From an uncultured Candidatus Melainabacteria bacterium (GTDB taxonomy: Bacteria; Cyanobacteriota; Vampirovibrionia; Gastranaerophilales; Gastranaerophilaceae): DNA of 45,752 bases. Location of the stretch: NCBI GenBank assembly GCA_934718085.1, contig CAKUZL010000012.1:1-45752 (forward strand), written 5' to 3'. Shown here one piece after another: positions 23,926 through 32,668 of the stretch; positions within the stretch are counted from its first letter, which is position 1; the number at the start of each line of letters is the position of its first letter. The notes beneath the pieces were generated by a model. It ran no database searches, was not told the origin of the DNA, and worked only from the letters and a program-made list of their open reading frames with translations. The position numbers and the translations under genes were made by a program.

Positions 23926-25254
23926 ATGGATTTACCCGTTTTTAACGTTAATTACAAAGACTGCTACTCGCAAACAATCGAGTTCGAAACAAAAATCAAC
24001 GAGAAAATGAACGGCGGCGAACAACGCTACCCCGTTCGAACCTACCCGAAACGGACGTTCAAACTGACGTTCGACAAAAATCCTTCGGGCAGAAAAGAAC
24101 TCGAGGATTTTTTCACTCTCGTTGCGGGCAAAGGCGGAAAATTTCTCTGGACGTGGGAAAAATCAAAAGGCGGTAACGGCGAAACCTACGAATGTCGCTT
24201 CGACTCCGACTCGTTTATGCAAAACATCTCGGAATTCGGCTTCTCCGACTCCTCCCTCACCCTCGTCGCCATCGAAAACCACCCCTTTTCCCCCGTCGGA
24301 AATCTCGACTTTTACCACAACGTCCGCTGCGATTTTGTCACCGAATTCTATACAATCGCCGATAAAATCTTAACCGCCGCAAACAGCGCAAAATCCTGGC
24401 AAAATCTGCCGAAACGCTCCTGGACGCTCACTTTCGAAAAATCCGACGCCGCCCGAAAACAACTCGAAAATTTCTTCATCGCTAAACGCGGCAAATTCAA
24501 AGCTTTCGAATGGACATGGGACAAAGAAAAAGGTGGTGATGGTGTAACTTACACCGTACGGTTCGACGAAGATACCCTTCAAACGGACATTTACGAGTAC
24601 GGGTACGGAAAAATTCAAATTAAAATCAAAGAAGTCTTCTCCAAAAATTGCATTCCCGAAATCGAAAAAGATGAAATTATTCCCCGAAAACTTCTGAAAA
24701 TAGAGCTGGAAGGCGGTTCGATTTACGTTCTCGACAACGAAACGCTCGAACGTCTGGTATACGACGGCGAAACCTACCTCGGCGCGCCGCTTTCGCACGA
24801 CGAAATCACGAAAGACGACAATTCCGCAGTCAATAAACTGAACATCAAAGTCTCGAACGTTGCACTCGCGATTTCGGGCATCATCGGCACGCGCGGCGAC
24901 GTCATCACAAACGCCCCCGCCGTTCTGACGCTCGTCTTCCTCAACGTCAACACGAACGAACTCCTCCCCTCTTCCACGAGGATTCTGTACGCGGGAAAAT
25001 GCAACAACTTAAAGCTCGATTACGAAAACGCCTCCATGGACATCGAAACCAGACTCGGCGGCTACGAAATTCAAGCTCCCGTCATGAAATATCGTACCTC
25101 CTGCCAGGTCAGACGCTTCAAAGACATAAGGTGCGCGTACTCGGGCTCGGAGACTTCCTGCGACAGAACCTTCTCCCGCTGCAAAGAACTCGGTAACTCC
25201 GAAAATTTCCGCGGCTTCCCCTGCATCTGCAACGAACTCGTCGTCAGAGTATAA
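23926..25254 (+). CDS. Lambda M-M-L-like tail tip fusion protein
   Basis: A 442-aa protein made of three parts. Residues ~1-125 and ~126-240 are two copies of one domain: YPKRTFKLTFDKNPSGRKEL ... GGKFLWTWEKSKGG against LPKRSWTLTFEKSDAARKQL ... KFKAFEWTWDKEKGG. The pattern resembles lambda gpM (also DUF2460 in gene transfer agents). From ~245 a gpL-like domain follows (LLKIELEGGSIYVLDNETLE, YLGAPLS) ending in the gpL iron-sulfur region CAYSGSETSCDRTFSRC ... FPCI with four or more cysteines. In lambda M and L are separate proteins at the tail tip. Here a duplicated M is fused to L. Confidence 0.8.
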   Translation: MDLPVFNVNYKDCYSQTIEFETKINEKMNGGEQRYPVRTYPKRTFKLTFDKNPSGRKELEDFFTLVAGKGGKFLWTWEKSKGGNGETYECRFDSDSFMQNISEFGFSDSSLTLVAIENHPFSPVGNLDFYHNVRCDFVTEFYTIADKILTAANSAKSWQNLPKRSWTLTFEKSDAARKQLENFFIAKRGKFKAFEWTWDKEKGGDGVTYTVRFDEDTLQTDIYEYGYGKIQIKIKEVFSKNCIPEIEKDEIIPRKLLKIELEGGSIYVLDNETLERLVYDGETYLGAPLSHDEITKDDNSAVNKLNIKVSNVALAISGIIGTRGDVITNAPAVLTLVFLNVNTNELLPSSTRILYAGKCNNLKLDYENASMDIETRLGGYEIQAPVMKYRTSCQVRRFKDIRCAYSGSETSCDRTFSRCKELGNSENFRGFPCICNELVVRV

Positions 25255-25787
25255 CCGTAAAGCCGTTCAAAATAATACGAAAATCTTCCATCCCGAAAAG
25301 GCCCGAAGGGCTTTGTGTTGCGTAAATATTAACGGATAAACGAAAGTTTTCCGTCCTTCCCGATAAATTCGTCGGGTAGAAACCCCAACCTACATATTTA
25401 CCTTTTAAAACAAAATTTAAATCTTTCCAACCCCTGACTTAGCGACACTTTGCGTTTAGACGAGCGTGAGGTCTGTTTGTCAATTCCTAAGTTGCCGGAA
25501 GCGAAGTTTGAACGCTTAGTGTCGCTCTTGACAGCGTATTTTTTTCTTTTTTGGTTCGTTTGTTCTTTTTTTTTCGCCAAAAAAAGAACAAATGAACAAA
25601 GAATTTTTTTCTCACGTCCGCCTCTCAAAGTAAGCAAAGATAGAAATATTTTTATTTTAAAGGAACGTCGGGGTAGAAATCCCAACCTACATGCTACGGT
25701 AATTTTGAATAAAAACCCGATATTGCAAAACCTTGCGGTACGGGCTTTTGCAACATAAAAACACTGACAATACAAACGGTATAAACA
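25255..25787. repeat. Gap with palindromes and the first 168-bp direct repeat
   Basis: A hairpin AAGGCCC/GGGCTTT at 25298-25314 closes the M-M-L gene. Palindrome copies lie near 25372 and 25667. The first copy of the 168-bp repeat is at 25436-25603. No gene. The segment 25760-25790 leads into the microsatellite that begins the next gene. Confidence 0.8.
25436..25603. repeat. 168-bp direct repeat, copy 1
   Basis: Identical, by base-by-base comparison, to 27193-27360. It contains inverted ends AGCGACACT (25441-25449) and AGTGTCGCT (25518-25526) and a T-rich/A-rich hairpin (TTTCGCC, AAAAAAAGAACA). MITE-like; no coding content. It brackets the NlpC/P60 and moron genes together with copy 2. Confidence 0.95.
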
Positions 25788-26252
25788 ATGCAAGAAAAAC
25801 AAACAAAACAAACAAAACAAACAAAACAACAAAAACAATCCGAACAACGAGAACAAACGCTGCCCGCGAATTTTGCGGAAAAGTTGGAAAGCCTTATCTC
25901 GCTTGTCGGACGACCCTACAAAATGTTCAACGACGACGGAACGTATCAGGGCTGTTTTTTCCCGGTACAATATCTTTACCCCGAAAAACCCCGCTACAGG
26001 CTGCGTTCTAACGACGATGACAAAAACTACTGGTACGGACTTGCAAAAATCAAAAAACACTGCATTCCCGTCGAAAATCCCGAAGATTTGCAGCCCGGCG
26101 ACATTATCGTCACAAGGTTTCGCGACGAACTCCACGTGGCGGTTTACCTCGAATTCGGCAAAATAATTCACGTTTTCCGCGAGCACACGCTCCAAATCGG
26201 GAAGCTCAAAATGTTTAAAAATTACCTGAGCTTCCGCGTCGTCGGTTCGTGA
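25788..26252 (+). CDS. NlpC/P60-type tail hydrolase (gpK-like)
   Basis: A 154-aa cysteine peptidase-like tail protein that would cut peptidoglycan stem peptides during DNA entry. Catalytic Cys56 in QGCFFPV, His116 in DELHVAVYL and a third polar residue His128 (IIHVF) are in the family order, with LQPGDIIVTRF before the His. Lambda gpK has this domain and follows gpL, as here. The N-terminus is a low-complexity Gln/Lys/Thr run (QTKQTKQTKQ) encoded by an AAACAAAACA-type microsatellite, so length may vary. The ATG has no clear ribosome site. Its stop overlaps an unused upstream in-frame extension of the next gene. Confidence 0.85.
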   Translation: MQEKQTKQTKQTKQQKQSEQREQTLPANFAEKLESLISLVGRPYKMFNDDGTYQGCFFPVQYLYPEKPRYRLRSNDDDKNYWYGLAKIKKHCIPVENPEDLQPGDIIVTRFRDELHVAVYLEFGKIIHVFREHTLQIGKLKMFKNYLSFRVVGS

Positions 26253-26261
26253 AAATTTTGC

Positions 26262-26290
26262 TTGCCGATATTTTCAAATTAACGTATAAT
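26262..26290 (+). promoter_or_regulatory. Consensus promoter of the moron gene, leaderless
   Basis: TTGCCG (26262-26267), 17-bp spacer, TATAAT (26285-26290), and the ATG at 26297. The start site would fall on or next to the ATG, so the transcript would have no 5-prime UTR. Confidence 0.7.
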
Positions 26291-26296
26291 GTCGGT

Positions 26297-26923
26297 ATGA
26301 AAAAATTTGCGGTATTAATTTTATCTCTGTGCGTATTTTCGAGTGCGGCTTTCGCGGGCGGACTCAAAAAACCGTTTCGAATCGGCAAAAAAACAAAGGC
26401 GGAACAGACTCAACCCGTTGCGGATACGGCTTTTGAAGAAAATAAGGAAGAAAAAACTCCCGTCAACGTGAAACCCTCTTCGGTCACGCAAATGCGCTAT
26501 GACGCCTTTCAAACGCTCGTTCCCGCAATCGACCCCTCGGAATTCGCCGAAAGAGCCGAAATTCCGCTCTATGTCACCGACAAGTACGGCGATTTCAAAA
26601 AAGTTCACCGCAAAAACGTCAAATCCGCCGAATACACCAACGATACGTATTCACTGAAATTCAAGGATACTCCCGATAAACTGTATTTCTACGACGTGAT
26701 GTCCTCAAAATTGGTCGATTACGTCGTTATGTCGAATAACGGCAAAATCCCTTATACCGCCTATCATTACAACTCCGACGGCATCCTGAACGCAATCGAA
26801 ATCAAAGCTTCGCGTTATCACTCGTATTTTTACGGCGCCGACGGTATGATGACGAAATATTTCTTCTACAACGACTGCTTCGCACCCTCGGGCAAAAAAT
26901 TGTATTCGAAAAAGGGAATGTAA
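26297..26923 (+). CDS. Secreted/periplasmic protein in a moron position
   Basis: A 208-aa protein with a textbook signal peptide (MKKFAVLILSLCVFSSAAFA, cleavage after AFA). A basic/acidic linker follows (AEQTQPVADTAFEENKEEK). The rest is rich in Tyr and Asp: KVHRKNVKSAEYTNDTYSL, KLYFYDVMSSKLVDYV, YHYNSDGILNAI, YFYGADGMMTKYFFYND. The YxxDGxL repeats recall beta-hairpin toxin/YD-type or MORN-like repeats. It is not a known virion part. It has its own promoter within the late operon, as phage morons do, so it may be expressed in the resident state. Function unknown. Confidence 0.75.
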   Translation: MKKFAVLILSLCVFSSAAFAGGLKKPFRIGKKTKAEQTQPVADTAFEENKEEKTPVNVKPSSVTQMRYDAFQTLVPAIDPSEFAERAEIPLYVTDKYGDFKKVHRKNVKSAEYTNDTYSLKFKDTPDKLYFYDVMSSKLVDYVVMSNNGKIPYTAYHYNSDGILNAIEIKASRYHSYFYGADGMMTKYFFYNDCFAPSGKKLYSKKGM

Positions 26924-27192
26924 CCTCGGGTCTTCCCGACTGCCCCGATTGTGAAATTTTTAATCACCGCAGGTCGGACATTGCCTGACGAATCTCTACA
27001 TTAGAGGAATGTTGGGGTGGAAACCCCAACCTACGTTTGAAAGAAATTCGTATTTTTTGAAAAGTTTCTTTTGTTTTGACAAAAGTCTGAAATTTATTGC
27101 GGGAACCGAGGTTTTTACCTCGACAAAACGTGAAACTCGGCATGAAACATGCAAACGAAGCCTCTCGTTTCGGCGAAAACCTTGAAACCCCC

Positions 27193-27360
27193 GACTTAGC
27201 GACACTTTGCGTTTAGACGAGCGTGAGGTCTGTTTGTCAATTCCTAAGTTGCCGGAAGCGAAGTTTGAACGCTTAGTGTCGCTCTTGACAGCGTATTTTT
27301 TTCTTTTTTGGTTCGTTTGTTCTTTTTTTTTCGCCAAAAAAAGAACAAATGAACAAAGAA
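27193..27360. repeat. 168-bp direct repeat, copy 2
   Basis: Same orientation and sequence as 25436-25603, 1757 bp away. Recombination between the two would delete or duplicate the NlpC/P60 gene and the moron. Confidence 0.95.
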
Positions 27361-27567
27361 AATTTTTTTATGTATATCTTTCAAAGTAAGCAAAGAAAGA
27401 AATATTTTGTTTTCAAGAAACGTTGGGGTGGAAACCCCAATCTACATTAATTCCGGATTTTTATTAAACCGAAAGGTTTCAACCGGAACGTTTTTCGTCT
27501 TTTCCGAAAAATTCTGTTCCCGCGGTTCGGGCGTGAAACTCGGCATGGCGCGGGCAAATCCGACGAC

Positions 27568-27660
27568 AAACCAACCAAAACCAACCAAATAATCAAACAA
27601 CCAAACAACCAAACAACCAAACCAAACCAAACCAAACCAAACCAAACCAAACAACAACAA
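27568..27660 (+). repeat. CCAAA/CAAC simple-sequence tract upstream of gpJ-like gene
   Basis: Repeats of ACCAACCAAA, then CAAACAAC, then about six pentamers CCAAA at 27618-27651. C/A-only strand bias over 90 bp. Its place 85 bp upstream of the tail-tip host-specificity gene allows slippage to alter promoter spacing or leader length. Confidence 0.9.
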
Positions 27661-27744
27661 CTCATCAAAACTTTACACAATCCGACTTTACAAAACATAA
27701 CATTACATCACAAAATCGGAGAGACTCCGAGGAAGGAAAGAAAA

Positions 27745-30165
27745 ATGCTGTTTACGGGAATTACTGCGTCGATAGCGTCCGCGGTTGCGGCGATTTCGTC
27801 ATTTATGGCAATACACCCGATAATAGCGTCGGCGATAACGACATTGGTTCTCGGTGCCGCGTCGGCGTTATTCGGGGGAATTGCGATACAGAAGAGTAAT
27901 AATAAGGGTCCGTTGCCGAGCTGTGCGTATGCGGACGTGTTGCAGACCCAGACGAACCAGAATTTGCCGTTGCCGTTGTTGTACGGAACGGTGAAGCTTG
28001 CGGGGAACAGAATATGGCAGGACAGGGATTTATCTTCGTCGGTGAGGCGGATAGTTGCGTTTGCGGAGGGCGAGATAACGGAGTTTACGGATATAAAGAT
28101 AAACGACGTACCTTGCGGGGAGATAGGCGGATGCACTTATAATTGTTATTTGGGGACGAGCACGCAGGAGATAGATTCGATAGTGCCGGGGGTTGATAAC
28201 GCGGCGCGGGCGGAGACTGTCGGAAGCTTGCGGAACGTTGCGTATATTGCGATTTCGGCGCCGTTGTCGACGACGGTCAATTCAAATTACACGTTGACAT
28301 CTGTCGTGAAGGGGCGCAAAGTCAGGGTTTACAGCTCTCCGACGGAGTATGTCGTGCGATACAGCGAGAACCCGGCGTGGTGTTTGTTGGATTTTTTGAC
28401 GGCGTATAACGGGTTGGGGCTTTGCCTGAACAACGACGGAACGGTCAATAACAAGGCGGTTGCGGAGGTTTTCGATATAATGAGTTTTATCGAAGCCGCG
28501 GCGTTTTGCGACGAGTTTATTCCTTATACGACGAAGGACGAAGACGGGAACGAGGTAAAGCGTTCGGAGCGGCGGTTCACGTTTAATATGGTTTTTGACA
28601 GTCAAACGAGCGCGCGGAATTTGCTTGACGAAATTTATCGGTGCTGTCGGGGCGGGCTGTTTTTGAAAAACGGCAAACTGCAATTTAAAATCGATAAAGC
28701 GGAGCCCGTCAGCAAAGTGTTCACGGAGGACGACATCGTGAAAGGGTCGGAAACCTTTCAGACCGTGGCTTCCGAGGAGCACTACGATATTTTGAAGTTG
28801 GTGTACATTTCGCCGGAGCACGAGTGGCAGAAGGTCGAAGCTTTCGCGGAAATCCCCGAGTATCGTGACGGTTCGCCGATTGAGCATTCGATGGAAGCGT
28901 ATTCGGTGACGAACTTCAGACAGGCGGCAAGGCTGGCGTGGTATTACGTTAATTCCAAGATTTTGCAGCCGTATTTCGGCAGTTTTAAGACCGATTACAA
29001 AGCGTACGACATCGAAGTCGGGGACGTTATACAAATCGACAGTTTGTTGATGGGGCTCAAAGCCTATAAAGTCAAGGTTACCAGCGTTACCGACGACGGC
29101 GCGGGAACTTATACCGTGAATTGGCGGACGTACGACGAGCGGCTTTATACCGACGAGTTGGGGTGCAAGGAGCCTCGCGTGATAGTTTCGTCGCTTTCGG
29201 ATTTGTACTCGTTTCCGGAGGACGTCAAGAATTTCAATGTCGTGCAAAACGGAAATATGTTCGAATTTATTTGGCTGCCGAACGAAAGTTCGATGGATAC
29301 GTACGAGATACGGTGCGGCGAAAGTTGGGAAAGCGGCGAGATTATTGCGTCTCGGGTGAATTCCGATAAGTATTCGACAAAAATCAAGTCGAAGGGAACG
29401 CACAAGTTTTGGATATCCGCGTTTAACGGGTATAATTGCTCGAAGGTTCCTACGCTTGATACGGTGCACGTTTCGGACATTCCGAATATGAACGAAATCG
29501 TGACGCTCGATGTCTTGAGCGATATGACGGAGTGCAGCTTCGATAACACTTATCCGTACCACGGAACGGTAAAACTCAAGCCCTGCGGGGTTTTGTGGCA
29601 TTCCTCGGACGATTTGTGGGGCGAAGGCGATGCTTATTATAAATCATCGGATGGAAAATGGGGCGCGAAAACCTTTAAGGAAGGGTCTTTTGTGTCGAAA
29701 GTATTCGATATCGGCGCGGTTTTGACGAATATCGTAAATTGTTCGTACAGCGCGGAATATTCGGACGAAAACGACGACGTTTCGGTGTATTGGAGCTTTT
29801 CGGACGATAACGAAATTTTTTCGGATTGGACGCTTTTGAACAACGGCTCGTATACGTTCAGGTATTGCAAATTTAAGGCGGTATTCCGTTCGTACTCGGC
29901 GAAGCAGACGATTTTGAAAAGTCTGAGCGTCTCGGTCGACGTGCCCGACAAGTTTTTGACTCTCGAGGCGGAAATCCCCGTCGGAGGGGGCTCAATCACC
30001 TACGATTTTGTCAGCCCTCCGTCAATCGTCGCGACGGTCAACGATTCGATAAACGCGTACGCCGTGGTTACCGAAAAGACCGAAAAATCGGCATGGATAA
30101 ATGTTTACGACAACAGCGGAAACCTTGCTTCGGGCAGACTTTCCGTGTATTTGAAAGGATTTTAA
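27745..30165 (+). CDS. gpJ-like central tail tip / host-specificity protein
   Basis: An 806-aa protein. The N-terminus has hydrophobic stretches (HPIIASAITTLVLGAASALF) like lambda gpI, then QKSNNKGPLPSCAYADVLQ and LPLPLLYGTVKLAGNRIW. The gpJ/GTA core follows: TEFTDIKINDVPCGEIGG, NPAWCLLDFLTAYNGLGL, FNMVFDSQTSARNLLDEIYR, GGLFLKNGKLQFKID, and YDIEVGDVIQIDSLLMGLK. Fibronectin-like beta domains occupy about 480-800. Lambda J is longer (about 1130 aa). It seals the tube end and binds the receptor. GAGGAAGGAAAG precedes the ATG. Third positions are G-rich in the first kilobase. The fibre gene starts 1 nt after the stop. Confidence 0.88.
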   Translation: MLFTGITASIASAVAAISSFMAIHPIIASAITTLVLGAASALFGGIAIQKSNNKGPLPSCAYADVLQTQTNQNLPLPLLYGTVKLAGNRIWQDRDLSSSVRRIVAFAEGEITEFTDIKINDVPCGEIGGCTYNCYLGTSTQEIDSIVPGVDNAARAETVGSLRNVAYIAISAPLSTTVNSNYTLTSVVKGRKVRVYSSPTEYVVRYSENPAWCLLDFLTAYNGLGLCLNNDGTVNNKAVAEVFDIMSFIEAAAFCDEFIPYTTKDEDGNEVKRSERRFTFNMVFDSQTSARNLLDEIYRCCRGGLFLKNGKLQFKIDKAEPVSKVFTEDDIVKGSETFQTVASEEHYDILKLVYISPEHEWQKVEAFAEIPEYRDGSPIEHSMEAYSVTNFRQAARLAWYYVNSKILQPYFGSFKTDYKAYDIEVGDVIQIDSLLMGLKAYKVKVTSVTDDGAGTYTVNWRTYDERLYTDELGCKEPRVIVSSLSDLYSFPEDVKNFNVVQNGNMFEFIWLPNESSMDTYEIRCGESWESGEIIASRVNSDKYSTKIKSKGTHKFWISAFNGYNCSKVPTLDTVHVSDIPNMNEIVTLDVLSDMTECSFDNTYPYHGTVKLKPCGVLWHSSDDLWGEGDAYYKSSDGKWGAKTFKEGSFVSKVFDIGAVLTNIVNCSYSAEYSDENDDVSVYWSFSDDNEIFSDWTLLNNGSYTFRYCKFKAVFRSYSAKQTILKSLSVSVDVPDKFLTLEAEIPVGGGSITYDFVSPPSIVATVNDSINAYAVVTEKTEKSAWINVYDNSGNLASGRLSVYLKGF

Positions 30166-30166
30166 A

Positions 30167-32029
30167 ATGAGTGAAAATTTTATTTGGACGGATAATCCGA
30201 CGGTAAGCGGCGTTTCGCCTTGCGATACCGATGTTTTGAACGATTGCCTGATGTACCTCAGGTACCAAAACAAACAGTCGTTTCTGCCGGTTTTTTGTTT
30301 TAACTCGGGGAACGTCGATGATGACGGCGATGCCGACGTTCTGTACGCGGAAGGGGTTCAAACGATTCCTTCTTCGTGGACGCAGCCGGTTTTAACGGAA
30401 AACGGCACTCTCGGCAACGCGGAACTCGCCGTTTCCGCGCTGAACGCAAACTCCGGCGCCGCAAATGCCTGGAAACTCTTTGACGGCACCACAACCGAAA
30501 CTTCGGACAGCGTCAGTTGGCAGCAACCTTGGACGGGCAACGACAAAGGCTTCGTGATTTTCTCCGCAAAATCAATAAAAATCGAGTCTTTGACCGTTAA
30601 TCAGGACAGCTACTGCGTCGGAAACTTCGACCTTTTCGGCTCCCTTGACGGAGAAAATTGGACGCAAATCGGCTCCGGGCTTACGTTTCCCCACGTTCAA
30701 CACGCAACCGAAACCTGCACCGTCAATTCCCCCGAATTTTACAACTATCACAAAATCATCTTCACCGCCGGCTACAATACCTCGGGCGGCAAAGACGTAA
30801 TCAGAACGGCAGAATGGAGCATTTCCGCCGTTTACGAAAACTCTCGTTACACCAAAACTTTGACGTTCAAAATCGGCTCGGCTTCGGTTCTCTCGGGAAC
30901 AAAGGTGTCGGGCGAAACCGTTGAATTAACGGCACTTCCCGACATCGATGTGTCGGCGTTCGAGAACGGTACGTTTAATGTTTTTGTCGACGAAAACGGC
31001 GCGGAAACCCTCAAAAACACCGTCTACAGGCAAAAAGCAAAACCCTCGGCAAACCTCGGCGACATCTGGCTCGATACCTCGAAAGAGCCTCTGCGCGCGT
31101 ATAAAGCGGTCGCGGATACCTTCGAAGTCAAGTCCGACGCGGAAGGCTTCAAAAAAGTCGAAAACTTGTTCCACTCGTCGTTCGACGTCTCAAAATTTGT
31201 GTTGACGGGCGAACCGACAATCTCCGCAAACGGCGTAGCAAGCGGCTTTTCGACGGGTAACTTTCCTCGCGCGCAAGTCTCGCTCGCGTCTTACGACAAA
31301 TGGCTTCTGAAAAGCAAAATCAAAACGGGCGAAAACGCCTCAAATATCGCGCTTTTGGCGCAATCCGACGCCCCGTCGCTTCAAATTACCCTAACAAACG
31401 GAAAATTCAACTTTGCGGCAAGCTCGGACGGCGCAACATGGGACATTGCGGCAAGTTTGGCAAGCTCGACAACGTTGGAGCCCGAAACCGAATACTTCGT
31501 CAAGCTCGAATTCACGGGAACCGCCTACGTGATAAGCGCTTCGACCGACGACGAAACGTACTCGGAATTGATAAACGTCGAAAGTTCAGCCAAAGTCTAC
31601 AATTCGGCTTACCTCAACATCGGCACCACCCGCAGCGCAAACGTGTTCTTCAACGGCGAATTCGACCTGAAATATTTTTCGGTCTACGGCGACGGCGTAC
31701 TCGTCTTCTCGGGCAACGAAACCGCGACCGACACGGTCGGTACCGTCAACATCCCTTACACCAAGACACTTTCGGGCGAAAAAATCGTCTCCGTAACCTA
31801 CCGCCCGCTCGTTCAACAAGTCGCTGCCTCCGGAGGTTCCGCGGAATACTACACAATCGACGAACTTCAAAAAACATACTCAAACCCCGTCGGCATAGCA
31901 TTTTCGAGCTTCGACAAAATCCCGCTCGGAAATTTCGTCGTCCAAAACGGACTCGTCAAAACGTATTCCACCTTCGCATTCAACCAAAACGGGTATTCCG
32001 TCAACGCCAACACCCCCTCAAACAGCTAA
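30167..32029 (+). CDS. Tail fibre with discoidin-like and LamG-like domains
   Basis: A 620-aa protein immediately after the gpJ-like gene. Residues ~75-225 form a F5/8-type-C (discoidin) carbohydrate-binding pattern (NAWKLFDGTTTETSDSVSW, SLTVNQDSYCVGNFDLFGSL, DGENWTQIGSGL). About 310-345 contain KPSANLGDIWLDTS, common in phage fibres, and ~350-520 are a concanavalin/LamG-like jelly roll (SKIKTGENASNIALLAQ, TEYFVKLEFTGTAYVISAST). It ends in a short Ser/Asn tail (NANTPSNS). The likely role is binding host surface glycans. AAAGGATTTTAAA holds the ribosome site. Confidence 0.85.
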   Translation: MSENFIWTDNPTVSGVSPCDTDVLNDCLMYLRYQNKQSFLPVFCFNSGNVDDDGDADVLYAEGVQTIPSSWTQPVLTENGTLGNAELAVSALNANSGAANAWKLFDGTTTETSDSVSWQQPWTGNDKGFVIFSAKSIKIESLTVNQDSYCVGNFDLFGSLDGENWTQIGSGLTFPHVQHATETCTVNSPEFYNYHKIIFTAGYNTSGGKDVIRTAEWSISAVYENSRYTKTLTFKIGSASVLSGTKVSGETVELTALPDIDVSAFENGTFNVFVDENGAETLKNTVYRQKAKPSANLGDIWLDTSKEPLRAYKAVADTFEVKSDAEGFKKVENLFHSSFDVSKFVLTGEPTISANGVASGFSTGNFPRAQVSLASYDKWLLKSKIKTGENASNIALLAQSDAPSLQITLTNGKFNFAASSDGATWDIAASLASSTTLEPETEYFVKLEFTGTAYVISASTDDETYSELINVESSAKVYNSAYLNIGTTRSANVFFNGEFDLKYFSVYGDGVLVFSGNETATDTVGTVNIPYTKTLSGEKIVSVTYRPLVQQVAASGGSAEYYTIDELQKTYSNPVGIAFSSFDKIPLGNFVVQNGLVKTYSTFAFNQNGYSVNANTPSNS

Positions 32030-32668
32030 ACCCCCCACCGAAACCCCCGCCGACCTCGGCGGGGAAAAAGGAGCAAAAAGGAGCAAAAACAAAAAAATAT
32101 TTTTTCAAAATAAAAAGCAAATACTGCAACACCTTGCGACCCCGGGCTTCTCTCTCGAGAGAGAAGGTCCGGGGAGAGCGTACGCTGCAACACCGAAGCA
32201 ATTGATTTACACAAAACCTGAGAGAATTACCCCGGATGCGTAGGTACCAACGGGAGTTTTTCTTTTTTGGTTCGTTTTTTCTTTTTGCGTCTTTAATTTG
32301 CTTCACGCCTTCAAGTCACTCGCTTTGTTTCCCCCGTTCGGGGAAAACGGTCGCTCGTTATTTCGGCGCGACTTCGGGTCTGCGGGTGCTTTGCACCCTC
32401 CGCCCTACGCAAATTCGCCTCCGAACAAAAAGAAAAAATGAACAAGAAGATTTTTCTTACGCCTTCCTCTCAAAATAAGCAGAGAAAGAAATATTTTGTT
32501 TTCAAGGAATGTTGGGGTGGAAACCCCGACCTACATTTGAACAATACCTGTATTTTTTGAAAAGGTTAAGCTCTTGGAACTTGCCGAGACGAACAATTCG
32601 CCGGGGTGACCCCCGGTACTTACATTACTTTTTTCGGGCAAAGCCCGATAAATTCAAAGGAGAAAACA
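32030..32668. repeat. Gap with inverted composite element and palindromes
   Basis: 32115-32280 and 32411-32480 are the inverse of 7424-7660, split by a 130-bp GC-rich insert that is related to 2810-2965. The CTCTCTCGAGAGAG palindrome lies near 32150. Palindrome-family copies are near 32513 and 32600. ACCTCGGCGGGG at 32050 forms a hairpin just after the fibre stop. No gene. Confidence 0.8.

Larger units (their letters stand above)
26924..27744. repeat. 821-bp repeat-filled gap with second 168-bp repeat and microsatellite
   Basis: No gene. Palindrome copies lie near 27009, 27100 (degenerate) and 27422. The second 168-bp repeat is at 27193-27360. A dense AAC/CCAAA simple-sequence tract at 27568-27660 runs to within 85 bp of the gpJ-like ATG. 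Confidence 0.85.

Noticed and set aside
28282..29601. 439-aa minus-strand ORF
   Set aside because: Antisense to the gpJ-like gene, which has recognisable domains; no ribosome site.
31300..32205. 301-aa plus-strand ORF overlapping the fibre gene
   Set aside because: Out-of-frame with the fibre, Arg/Asn-rich shadow running into repeats.
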